From: Nocardia sp. NRRL S-836 | GTDB lineage: Bacteria; Actinomycetota; Actinomycetes; Mycobacteriales; Pseudonocardiaceae | Reading direction: 5' to 3' | Length of the DNA stretch: 64,000 nt | Assembly: GCF_001279525.1 (NCBI RefSeq) | Contig: NZ_LGDY01000106.1 | Location: forward strand, 62,001-126,000 | Part shown: piece after piece, positions 45,976 through 53,814 of the stretch | How the letters are laid out: each line of letters starts with the position of its first letter | Position numbering within the stretch: the stretch's first letter is position 1 | Notes under the pieces: generated by a model | The model's input: only the letters and a program-made list of their open reading frames with translations | Databases searched by the model: none | What the model was told of the DNA's origin: nothing | Position numbers and translations under genes: made by a program

Positions 45976-47016
45976 ATGACCCCTGTCCACACCTCGGTGC
46001 TGCGGAGGTGGCGCGGTCGCATCGCCCTGCTCGCGGTCGCGGGAGTCGCGCTCTCCGCGGTGACCGCGAACGCGATGTTCGACTCGTCCGAGCCGGAACC
46101 GCAGCCGGTCGCCGCCGAGGTCACCACGTCCTCCCCCGCCCACCCGGCCGGTCACCCGACGATCGCGCCGCCGCCGTTCACCCCGCCGGCTCCGGCGGCG
46201 GAGCCCGCGCCGGTGGCCGCTGTCGTGGCGCCGCAGGAACCGATCCCGCCGAACGCGGTGCGCGTGGCGGAGTTCGTCGCCGAGTGCCCGTTCACCCACC
46301 GGCTGCCGGACGACCCGATCGTCTTCCCGAAGCTGCCCGGCGTGTCGCACCTGCACAGCTTCTTCGGCAACGTCTCCACCGACGCCCACTCCGACGTCGG
46401 CAGCCTGGGCAAGGCCACCAGCACGTGCAGCCCGAAGGTCGACCTGTCGTCGTACTGGGTGCCCACCCTGCTGGTCGACGGCCAGCCGGTGGAGCCGACC
46501 GGGACGACGTTCTACTACCTCGGTGAGGGTGTGCGCGACGACGTGACCAAGCGCATCCAGCCGTTGCCGCACGGCCTGCGGATCGTCGCGGGCAACGCCA
46601 AGGCCACCGCACCGGACAACACCACGATGTCGCGCTGGTCGTGCCTGCACGCCGGTCACGTCGGCGCCTCGAAGGACTTCGTGAACTGCCCGGCGGGCAC
46701 GATGATCGAGTCCTACCTGGACTTCCCGCAGTGCTGGAACGGCAAGGACCTGGACTCCGCCGACCACAAGAGCCACATGTCCTACCCGGTCGCCGGCGAC
46801 TGCCCCGCCACGCACCCCGTGCCGGTGCCGAAGCTGCGCCAGGTGCTGCGCTACCCGGTCAACGGCGACCCGGCCCGCTTCACGCTGGCGTCCGGTCCCG
46901 GCTACACGATGCACGGCGACTTCTTCAACGTGTGGCCGCAGGCGGAGATGGCCCAGCGCGTGCGCGACTGCATCAACCGCATCGTCAAGTGCGGTCCGGA
47001 CGGCCGTCCCTCCTGA
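45976..47016 (+). CDS. Secreted DUF1996 protein
   Basis: 346 residues. An N-terminal basic/hydrophobic segment (~12-32) gives a signal anchor or signal peptide, then a Pro/Ala/Thr linker (~40-90), then the DUF1996 domain with VSHLHSFFGN, STCSPKVDLSSYWVPTL and WNGKDLDSADHKSHMSYP, plus several Cys likely disulphide-bonded. DUF1996 occurs in fungal and actinobacterial secreted proteins around cell-wall polysaccharides. It is 60 bases downstream of the sigma-GH128 gene with GAAAGGA upstream and may be co-transcribed. Confidence 0.9.
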   Translation: MTPVHTSVLRRWRGRIALLAVAGVALSAVTANAMFDSSEPEPQPVAAEVTTSSPAHPAGHPTIAPPPFTPPAPAAEPAPVAAVVAPQEPIPPNAVRVAEFVAECPFTHRLPDDPIVFPKLPGVSHLHSFFGNVSTDAHSDVGSLGKATSTCSPKVDLSSYWVPTLLVDGQPVEPTGTTFYYLGEGVRDDVTKRIQPLPHGLRIVAGNAKATAPDNTTMSRWSCLHAGHVGASKDFVNCPAGTMIESYLDFPQCWNGKDLDSADHKSHMSYPVAGDCPATHPVPVPKLRQVLRYPVNGDPARFTLASGPGYTMHGDFFNVWPQAEMAQRVRDCINRIVKCGPDGRPS

Positions 47017-47049
47017 CCACGGCCGGGCGGTCGAGCGGCGAACCGGGTC

Positions 47050-47886
47050 GTGGTCGAGAATCGCGGGGTGTCACCTGCGAACCACCTCGACCACGCCCGG
47101 CTCCTCGTGTCCGGCAGCACCGGCGACGCGGTCACCGAACTGGTGGTCCCGGCGCTGTTGCTGCGCGCACCCCACGCCGAGTGGTCACAGCTCGTCCACA
47201 TCTACGTGCCGCACGGCCCGACGGTGGCGTTCAGCGGCCGTGACCTCCGCTCCCCCGGCATCGCCGCGGCCACCGAGGTGGCCCGTGCGGCGGGGTTCGA
47301 GCCGGTGGTCCGCTCGCCGGGCGGCCGGATGGTCGCCTACGACAGCGGCGCCGTCGTGATCGACCACCTCGACCGCACCACGGACATCCGGCACGCGGGC
47401 CGGTCGACGTTCGCCGCGAACGCCGAGAGCCACGTGCGGGTGCTGCGCGCCCTCGGCGACGTCGACGCCCGCATCGGCGAGGTGGACGGCGAGTACTGCC
47501 CCGGCGAGTTCAGCATCAACATCGGCGGCGTGGCGAAGGTCGTGGGCTCCGCGCAACGCGTGACCGCCACCGGTTCCCTGTTCAGCACGGTCGTGCAGGT
47601 CGCCGTCTCCGACCGGGTGCGCTCCGTGCTCACGGCCGTGTCCGACGCACTCGGCTACGACCTGCGGCGCAGCTCCATCGCGGGCCTGGCCGACTACGCC
47701 CCCGCTCTGACCGCCGAGGACGTGGCGGCGGCGTTCGTCGCGGACTACCGCTCGCGCCTCGACATGACCGAGGCCCCGTTGCCCGGCGGGGTGCTCACGC
47801 ACGCGTCCGCCGCGTCGGGCGAGAACGGCACCGCACCGTTCCACGTGGACGACTGGACACGCGCGCATCCCGTGCCGAACACCTGA
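47050..47886 (+). CDS. Biotin/lipoate A/B ligase-family protein
   Basis: 278 residues from GTG 47050; GTG 47068 is an equal alternative. The BPL/LplA core shows RSPGGRMVAYDSGAVVIDHL in place of the usual R-x-S-G-G-G-x-x-x-H-D, and the lysine segment NIGGVAKVVGSAQRV. Such proteins attach or transfer lipoyl or octanoyl groups in the cytosol. Altered motif residues make the exact acyl substrate uncertain. Flanked by an unrelated spermidine-synthase-like gene. Confidence 0.85.
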   Translation: MVENRGVSPANHLDHARLLVSGSTGDAVTELVVPALLLRAPHAEWSQLVHIYVPHGPTVAFSGRDLRSPGIAAATEVARAAGFEPVVRSPGGRMVAYDSGAVVIDHLDRTTDIRHAGRSTFAANAESHVRVLRALGDVDARIGEVDGEYCPGEFSINIGGVAKVVGSAQRVTATGSLFSTVVQVAVSDRVRSVLTAVSDALGYDLRRSSIAGLADYAPALTAEDVAAAFVADYRSRLDMTEAPLPGGVLTHASAASGENGTAPFHVDDWTRAHPVPNT

Positions 47887-47942
47887 ACCGCGCGTCGTGC
47901 AGACTGTCCGTGCACGCCTTCTCACTTGGAGCTGACCACCGC

Positions 47943-48659
47943 ATGAGCGCACGTTTCCAGGAACTCGACTGGCGCCGCACGCCGTTGGGCGAGCTCACCC
48001 TGCGCCGGCGGCGTGATCCCAGCAGCGGCGAGGACATCCACGAGATCAAGCTCAACGACGAGTTCCTGATGTCGAGCCTGTTCACCGTGGCCGAGGTCGA
48101 ACTGGCCCGCCTCGCACTGGCGGAACTGCCCGGCGGCCCGCTGGACGTGGTCGTGGGCGGCCTCGGACTCGGCTACACCGCGCACACCGTGCTGGACCAC
48201 CCGCACGTCGGCTCGCTCGTGGTCGTCGACGCCCTCAACGAGGTGATCGAGTGGCACCAGCAGGGCCTCATCCCCGCCGGCAAGGCCCTCGCGGCCGACC
48301 CGCGCTGCCGCCTGGTGCACGGCGACTTCTTCGCCATGCTCCGCTCCGGCGCCGGCTTCGACCCGGAGACCCCCGGCCGCCAGTTCGACGCGATCGTCGT
48401 GGACATCGACCACTCGCCCCGCCACCTGCTGCACCCGAGCAACGCCGACTTCTACGAGCCGGAGGGCCTGCAACGCCTCGCCGCGCTGCTGCGTCCCGGC
48501 GGGATCTTCGCGCTGTGGTCGAACGACCCGCCGGACGAGGAGTTCACCGCGGCCCTCGCCGCGATCTTCACGGCGGTCAGGGCCGAGGTGGTGAGCTTCC
48601 CGAACCCGTTGCAGGGCAGGGAGTCCACGAACACCGTGTACCTCGCGAAGCGCGGGTGA
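47943..48659 (+). CDS. Spermidine-synthase-like methyltransferase-fold protein
   Basis: 238 residues from ATG 47943. Rossmann start VVVGGLGLGYTAHTVLDHP, acidic residue after strand 2 (VVVDALNEVIEWHQ), DPRCRLVHGDFFAML and FDAIVVDIDHSPRHLL match the polyamine-synthase fold. The usual catalytic Asp-aided DxxD of true spermidine synthases reads V-D-I-D, so polyamine synthesis is possible but not certain. Confidence 0.86.
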   Translation: MSARFQELDWRRTPLGELTLRRRRDPSSGEDIHEIKLNDEFLMSSLFTVAEVELARLALAELPGGPLDVVVGGLGLGYTAHTVLDHPHVGSLVVVDALNEVIEWHQQGLIPAGKALAADPRCRLVHGDFFAMLRSGAGFDPETPGRQFDAIVVDIDHSPRHLLHPSNADFYEPEGLQRLAALLRPGGIFALWSNDPPDEEFTAALAAIFTAVRAEVVSFPNPLQGRESTNTVYLAKRG

Positions 48660-48674
48660 CGCGCTGGTGACGCT

Positions 48675-49175
48675 TCACCGTGGAGTCTCCGTGTAGTCGG
48701 TCGAGCCGTGGCCGAGCGCTGCAACCGCACGGTCGAGGCGCTCGGCCAGGTCAGCACGGACCAGCCGCCGTGCTTCCTGGAGCGGTACCACAGCGACCTC
48801 GCTGATCTCGGGGTCGCGCGGCGCGAGCTGTTGAACGTCGCCGTCCGCCAGAACACCGCCGTCGAAGATGAAGAGCAGCTGGTCATCCCACGGGCCGTGC
48901 GGGCCGATCCAGTCGAGCACGAGCACGCGGCCTGGGTGGATCGACAGGCCCAGCTCTTCGCCGACCTCACGGATCGCTGCGGCGCGTGGAGGCTCGTTGT
49001 TCTCGGCCATGCCACCGGGCAGGTCCCAGTGCTCCTTGTAGGTCGGGTTCACCAGCACGATGTGCCCACGCCGGTCCCGGAGCAGCACGTCCGCGGCGAC
49101 GCGCTTGCGCGCTTGCTTCGCGTTGCCCTCGGCGAGGTAGGCGAACCGGGCGTCGTCGTCCGTCAGACCGGCCAC
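48675..49175 (-). CDS. NUDIX hydrolase
   Basis: 166 residues from GTG 49175 with GGGAGG upstream. The Nudix box is exact: G-x5-E-x7-R-E-V-x-E-E-L-G, within GGMAENNEPPRAAAIREVGEE. Substrate unclear (a nucleoside diphosphate derivative). It follows an APH-type kinase and an XRE regulator on the same strand, with 21 bases to the next gene, so they probably share a transcript. Confidence 0.94.
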   Translation of the reverse strand: MAGLTDDDARFAYLAEGNAKQARKRVAADVLLRDRRGHIVLVNPTYKEHWDLPGGMAENNEPPRAAAIREVGEELGLSIHPGRVLVLDWIGPHGPWDDQLLFIFDGGVLADGDVQQLAPRDPEISEVAVVPLQEARRLVRADLAERLDRAVAALGHGSTDYTETPR

Positions 49176-49196
49176 GTCGCAGCTCGACCTCCCTTG

Positions 49197-50102
49197 TCAG
49201 AGGATGTTCCACGGCTGGTCGTAGTCGCCACGCAGCTGCGCGATCCGTCGTCTGACCTCCGCGGCCTGCGGGCTTCCCGGCGCGGACTTCCGCGCGTTCG
49301 TGGTGATCATCCTCAGCTCGCGGAGATCCCGGAAGACCTCGTAGCCGTCCCACTCCCGGATGTCCCGGCCGTAGCGCTCGCAGAAGTCGTCGTACTGCTC
49401 CGGAGGGAACCCGAACCTGCGGCAGTGGACCTCGATCGTGACGAGGTCCCACTCCACGGGGCCGGACACCGCGCTCTCCCAGTCGCAGAGGACCGCGGAG
49501 TGAACCGTGTCGTCCCACAACGTGTTGCGGTGCTGGGGATCGCCGTGGATGAGCCGGGGCTCGCTCGGCTCGACCCGTCGCAGCCGAGATGCCACCGCGC
49601 TGAGACGTCCTCTCAGCTGACCTCGTTCAGCGTCAGAGATGATCGCGCTGGCATCGATGGAGCGCTGGATCGCGCCCAGCGCGTCCAGGTGCGGCAGGTT
49701 GATCGGCGCCGTTTTCACCCCGTGCAGCGAGGCGAGTGGCGCTGCGATCTCGCCGGCCGACATCTCGCGGTCCTGGGGAAGGTGACGCCACAGGGTCACC
49801 GCGCAGCCGCCGAGACGCATCGGCTGTTCGATGTCGAGCAGCGGAACCGTGGGTACGCGTTCCTCAACCAGCCAGCGCACCAGCTTGACGACGTCCTCGG
49901 TGTGCCTGATGCCCGGACGCACGACCTTGATGATCACCGGTGCCGTGGCGAGCCGGTACACACCGTTCGTCTGGTGCCTGAGCAGGACCATCCCCGTGGG
50001 ATCGAAGCCTGCTCGCCGAGCTGCCTCGGCCGCGATGAGCGCGGTGCGACCGGGTTCGAACGTGGACTCGGTGAGGTGCGGCAGCTCGCGGGTCGACGCC
50101 AT
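49197..50102 (-). CDS. Phosphotransferase (APH/choline kinase family)
   Basis: 301 residues from ATG 50102, sharing one base with the XRE stop (TGATG). Brenner motif LIHGDPQHRNTLW (HGD-x4-N) and the metal-binding D-W-E (VLCDWESAV) give an intact kinase site; VIIKVV holds the ATP lysine. Family members phosphorylate aminoglycosides, choline or sugars. The absence of a resistance context and the conserved regulator/NUDIX neighbours make a metabolic or regulatory role more likely. Confidence 0.92.
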   Translation of the reverse strand: MASTRELPHLTESTFEPGRTALIAAEAARRAGFDPTGMVLLRHQTNGVYRLATAPVIIKVVRPGIRHTEDVVKLVRWLVEERVPTVPLLDIEQPMRLGGCAVTLWRHLPQDREMSAGEIAAPLASLHGVKTAPINLPHLDALGAIQRSIDASAIISDAERGQLRGRLSAVASRLRRVEPSEPRLIHGDPQHRNTLWDDTVHSAVLCDWESAVSGPVEWDLVTIEVHCRRFGFPPEQYDDFCERYGRDIREWDGYEVFRDLRELRMITTNARKSAPGSPQAAEVRRRIAQLRGDYDQPWNIL

Positions 50103-51325
50103 CAGTTGCTACTCGCCGGTGCCACGAGCTCACGCAGTTCGCTGACCGCGGGACGTTGCCACCGCTGCGTCGGGATTGCCTTGACGACGTCCGTGGCGCG
50201 CGTGAGCACGATGCGTGTCCTGTGCTCTTCAGGCAGTTCGAGAAGCGCGTTCACCGCCAGAGCGCACGCGTCGTCGATGTCCCCCTCGACGGCCTCGCCG
50301 ACGGCCTGGTCCAGCTTGATCAGCGCCGGGTCGATGACCGGAGCCGGACCGGCGCGGTAGCGGTCCAGGGCTTCCCGCTGCACCTGCCGGGCGCGGTCGA
50401 ACTCGCCGAGATAGGTCAGGGTGCCGGACAGGTAGAGCAACAAGCGCTTGTCGTTGAACTCGAACGCGGCGTCGGTCGACGGCGCGTCGAGCCGGTCGAC
50501 CAGACGCTGTGCCGTGGCCATCGCGCGTTCCGCGCCGTCAGAGTCCCCGAACCGCGCGAGTGCGCGTCCTTCCGCCGCTGCGGCGAGAGCGGTGGCGCTG
50601 CTGACCGCACCCGCGGCGAGCACCTGCGCCTCCTGGGCCAGGGAGACGGTGCGCTCCAGCCGCCCGTAGTAGTACGGGAGCATCGCTTCGTGCGCCCGAA
50701 CCTGCGCTCGCAGGAGGCCGTCGGTGGTGTCATCGGCTGCCAGGCGAGCGGTGCCGTACCAGGAGCGTGCACGGGTGACCTGGCCGAGTTTCATCAGGGC
50801 GTCCGCGCTCAGCAGGCTGAGGACGGCGGTCGCCGTGGACAGCCGCTGCTGCACCTTCGCGGGTTGCCGGTCTTCGGCCAGCCGGCGCACTTCGAGGAGG
50901 TCGGGCATCAGGTCGTCGAGCATCTTGGCGGGCGGGGTGTGGGTGTAGCTGTCGATCCAGTCAACGACCCGCTCCTCGATCAGCTCCAGGCGTCCCATCG
51001 ACCCGAGTCCTTTCGAAAGGGTGCTGTCGACAAGGCCGCGCGCCTGGTCGACGCGTGCGAAGAGGGCGTCCTGAGTGGACAGCCGGCCAGTCGAGACGAC
51101 AGCGGTCTGCTCCTCTGGTGTGGCTTGAGCGAGCAGGGTGTCGAGTTCCTGGAGCGACAGGTCGAGCGCGGCGGCCAATCTCTTGCGCTGTCGTGCCTGC
51201 GGCCGCTGGCCTGAACGCCACCGTGCGACGGTCGAACGGTCGACCTCCAGGGCCTCGGCCAAGGAGTCGATCGTGTAGCCGGCGTCCTCGCACGCTTTGA
51301 TGAACGCGTCGCGTTTCGGGCTCAT
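50102..51325 (-). CDS. XRE-family regulator with TPR-like C-terminal region
   Basis: 407 residues from ATG 51325 with GGGGAGGA upstream. HTH at ~17-45 (TIDSLAEALEVDRSTVARWRSGQRP). The remaining ~350 residues are helical repeats (for example ARSWYGTARLAADD, LSGTLTYLGEFDRARQVQREAL), the layout of actinomycete peptide- or metabolite-responsive regulators. Translational coupling with the APH gene. A nested palindrome 41-70 bases upstream is a likely operator. Confidence 0.93.
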   Translation of the reverse strand: MSPKRDAFIKACEDAGYTIDSLAEALEVDRSTVARWRSGQRPQARQRKRLAAALDLSLQELDTLLAQATPEEQTAVVSTGRLSTQDALFARVDQARGLVDSTLSKGLGSMGRLELIEERVVDWIDSYTHTPPAKMLDDLMPDLLEVRRLAEDRQPAKVQQRLSTATAVLSLLSADALMKLGQVTRARSWYGTARLAADDTTDGLLRAQVRAHEAMLPYYYGRLERTVSLAQEAQVLAAGAVSSATALAAAAEGRALARFGDSDGAERAMATAQRLVDRLDAPSTDAAFEFNDKRLLLYLSGTLTYLGEFDRARQVQREALDRYRAGPAPVIDPALIKLDQAVGEAVEGDIDDACALAVNALLELPEEHRTRIVLTRATDVVKAIPTQRWQRPAVSELRELVAPASSN

Positions 51326-51652
51326 CGACGTCCTCCCCGTCGTCTCCACCCTACGGTAGCGGAGGCGCATTCTCGCAGGTCAACCTGCATATGCGTACAA
51401 GATGCACACAGTCTGCGACGGGTCTGCCCACGTGATGCTCTGGTCGAATGGCTCGGGTCCCACTTTGCTGAAAGAGACGCCGCTGGGTTCAGCAGGGCAG
51501 CCGCTGCCGGTGCGGCGGCAACACCGTCGAACCGGCTAACGGTGCCCGCAGTCGGTGCGCACGCGGGCGCAGCCGGCCCGTTCACCCACCTCGAACTGCC
51601 GGACGCCAGCCAGCTGGGACACGACTTTACGGAAGAGAAAGCACAGGAATTG
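51326..51652. other. Divergent promoter region of the XRE operon and the CxxC hypothetical gene
   Basis: 327 bases. It contains the nested palindrome at 51366-51395. The remainder toward 51652 shows no motif I recognise, though a plus-strand extension of the hypothetical gene to 51542 stays open. Confidence 0.55.
51366..51395. promoter_or_regulatory. Nested palindrome, probable XRE operator
   Basis: Core GCAGGT-CA-ACCTGC (51375-51388) inside outer arms CGCAT (51366-51370) and ATGCG (51391-51395). It lies 41-70 bases upstream of the XRE start. Confidence 0.65.
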
Positions 51653-52297
51653 ATGACGACAACCAGCCAGCACAACCTCATCGTCGCGCCACACGTGACC
51701 TCGTGGTCTGCTGAGCAGAACTTGCAGTGCGGCCTGATCGTGCGCCCGGACCGCCGCGGCGTCGGTTACGTGAACGAGCTGCCCGGTGACCGCGATGAGC
51801 ACGGTGTCCTCTGGGTGAAGGTCGCTGAGCGCCACGGTGCGGGCAAACCGGACTTCGCGCGGGTCCACCCGGCACGACAGCGGCAGGCGATGAAGGAACT
51901 GCTGTGCCAGGTGTGTGCCAAGCCGGCTGACCGGACGTCGGACGGTGTTCTGTGGTTGATGCGGGATCACCGGGAGACGGAGGACCCGGACTGGCCTGAA
52001 CACATGGCGTCGGTGGAACCTCCCACCTGCGTTCCGTGCATCGAGATCTCGTTGCGGCGCTGCCCTGCGCTTCGTCGTGGCGCTGTCGCGGTTCGGGTTC
52101 ACGAGTACAGCGTCATGGGAGTCCGCGGCACCTTGTACAAGCCCGGCGTGTTCGCGCCCGAGCCGCTCAGGATCGAGCACCTCGTCCACGGTGACGCGCT
52201 GGCCGGCTGGATGGTTGCGGCGTCCTCGTTCCGGCTGTTGCAGAAGTGCAGCTTCGTCTCGTTCGAGGAGCTGGGCATCGCGGCAGATCTCGGATAG
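51653..52297 (+). CDS. Conserved-looking hypothetical protein with two CxxC pairs
   Basis: 214 residues from ATG 51653. Strand-rich start (NLIVAPHVTSWSAEQNLQCGLIVRPDRRGVGYVNELPGD), then C-Q-V-C near residue 85 and C-V-P-C near residue 128, a spaced pair that could bind zinc, and a hydrophobic end. It faces away from the XRE operon. I do not recognise a function. The sequence after the stop (52298-52450) stays open in another frame and may be the old C-terminus or a tiny separate gene. Confidence 0.7.
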   Translation: MTTTSQHNLIVAPHVTSWSAEQNLQCGLIVRPDRRGVGYVNELPGDRDEHGVLWVKVAERHGAGKPDFARVHPARQRQAMKELLCQVCAKPADRTSDGVLWLMRDHRETEDPDWPEHMASVEPPTCVPCIEISLRRCPALRRGAVAVRVHEYSVMGVRGTLYKPGVFAPEPLRIEHLVHGDALAGWMVAASSFRLLQKCSFVSFEELGIAADLG

Positions 52298-52523
52298 CTG
52301 CTGTGCCAGATGGTGGAGAACGCCGTCCAGCCGTCCGCGGTGCTCGATGTCATGGCCCTCGGCCACGTCCACCAGGTGCCGGTGTCGCGGTGGCAGACCG
52401 TGGTGAAGCAGGCGCAGCACGCTGGCTTGGTCCGCGCGCGAGATGGCGGCTGAGTTGTCCAACCAGTAGCTGGAGCCTGGTCCAGGAGTGCGGTTCTGCT
52501 CAGCATCACGCGCGGGCTCGGTG

Positions 52524-52709
52524 TCACCTCTTCTTCGGCCAGGGGATCAGCAGCATGATCCCGGCGGCGACGCACAGCAGCCCGATCGTCGTCCACAGCT
52601 GCTGCCCGGTCATGAAGCTGCCCTTCAGGTAACCCAGTCCTTGGGCAGTCCACACCCCACCGAGGAGCAGCAGCACGATCCCGAGGCCGACCAGCAGTTT
52701 TCTGCTCAT
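52524..52709 (-). CDS. Small two-helix membrane protein
   Basis: 61 residues from ATG 52709. Two hydrophobic segments (~4-24 and ~38-55) with a short outside loop and a basic KKR tail. This size and layout is common in actinomycetes, function unknown. Stands alone. Confidence 0.8.
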   Translation of the reverse strand: MSRKLLVGLGIVLLLLGGVWTAQGLGYLKGSFMTGQQLWTTIGLLCVAAGIMLLIPWPKKR

Positions 52710-52764
52710 GTGCGGAGGCTACCGGTCAGCGGCACGCGCTGGGGTCCACAGTGGAGCGCTGCGT

Positions 52765-53358
52765 TCAGCCGTTCGCGTCGCTGAGTGGCTGTGGGCACTG
52801 GCCACCGGGTGTGGTCAGCAGTTCGAAGTGCCACATCTCGTTGGCGTAGGTCTGGCACAGGCCGTAGTCGGCGCCGTGCTGGATGAGCCAGTCAGCGGCG
52901 GCGGTCGGGCCGATGTCGATCGCCTGGCCTGTGACGTGCTTCGACTTCTCCGGCGGGTGCACGAGTTTGCGCGCCTCCTCCACGCTGCGGTACCGCGCGA
53001 TGGCCTCGTCCAGCAGGCGCTGCTGGTACTGCGTGCTGCGCCAGCCCGACGTCACCCGCAGCTCCACCCCGCGCGCCGCGGCGTTAGTGGCGGCCGTCCG
53101 CACCGCGGTCAGCAGGGCGGGGTCGAGGTTGGCGATGGCGGCGTGACCGGTGTCGTTGAGCGAGATGCTGCCGTTCTCGGGGATGCTGCCATCTCCTGCC
53201 GCGCGGTTCGGCGTGTTCTGGGACGGGCCCAGGGTGGGTGGCAGGCCCGGGCGGGGCGCGGGATCCGGTTGTGCGGTGCACGCCGTCGCTGCGAGCACGG
53301 CGACGAGCGCGGCGACGCTCCGAAGTCGGGTGCCGCCTGGGTTTTGCCGCGTTGCCAC
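52765..53358 (-). CDS. VanY-like D-alanyl-D-alanine carboxypeptidase lipoprotein
   Basis: 197 residues. Lipobox A-T-A-C with Cys27, a Pro-rich linker to ~55, then the M15 peptidase core: SKHVTGQAIDIG (H-x-x-G-x-A-x-D zinc motif) and the second site EMWHFE. Also VTSGWRSTQYQQ near residue 105 for substrate. It should trim peptidoglycan stem peptides outside the membrane. Its place next to a helicase gene has no evident meaning. Confidence 0.92.
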   Translation of the reverse strand: MATRQNPGGTRLRSVAALVAVLAATACTAQPDPAPRPGLPPTLGPSQNTPNRAAGDGSIPENGSISLNDTGHAAIANLDPALLTAVRTAATNAAARGVELRVTSGWRSTQYQQRLLDEAIARYRSVEEARKLVHPPEKSKHVTGQAIDIGPTAAADWLIQHGADYGLCQTYANEMWHFELLTTPGGQCPQPLSDANG

Positions 53359-53814
53359 TGCCTGTTCTCCTCGTGACCGGTGCCGGAGTTCAACGCTGTC
53401 GACACTTCACGAGCCATGTCATCGCGCCTCGAACGGAATGTGCTCGTTGTGCAACGAACCGTCACGCGCGCGACGGCCCAGGTCAGGCGGTCCACGACTG
53501 TGGCGGCGACAGCGGCAGGGCGGCGGTTGAGGGGACGCGGCGGCAGAGCGGTGGCGGTGGTGGGCGGGCGCCTCAGGGTGGCGGTCAAGGGGCGGTGGCG
53601 GCCGTGGTGAACAGGGCGAGCGCGGCGAAGCCGGTGTGCGGCTGACACGGCGGGAGCCGTGTGACGAACGGGCGCGCTGGCCCTTCGCGGCGGCCGGACG
53701 GTGTTCATCGCCTGGTCAGCGGCCTGGTGAGGCGCGCGGGGGTGTCGTTGCGGCCGTGGTTGTCGGTGGTGGGCTGTATCGTCACGGATCCCCACCCCGT
53801 ACAGGTACTGGTGC
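53359..53814. other. Upstream region of the helicase gene
   Basis: 456 bases without a supported gene; open frames give Arg/Gly/Val-rich low-complexity products. A small hairpin ACACGGC/GCCGTGT sits at 53645-53662. It must hold the promoters of the VanY-like gene and the helicase. Confidence 0.5.

Noticed and set aside
44047..46914. Minus-strand frame of 955 codons opposite the sigma-GH128 and DUF1996 genes
   Set aside because: Arg/His/Gly-rich shadow product with no domain features; the plus-strand proteins have clear domains.
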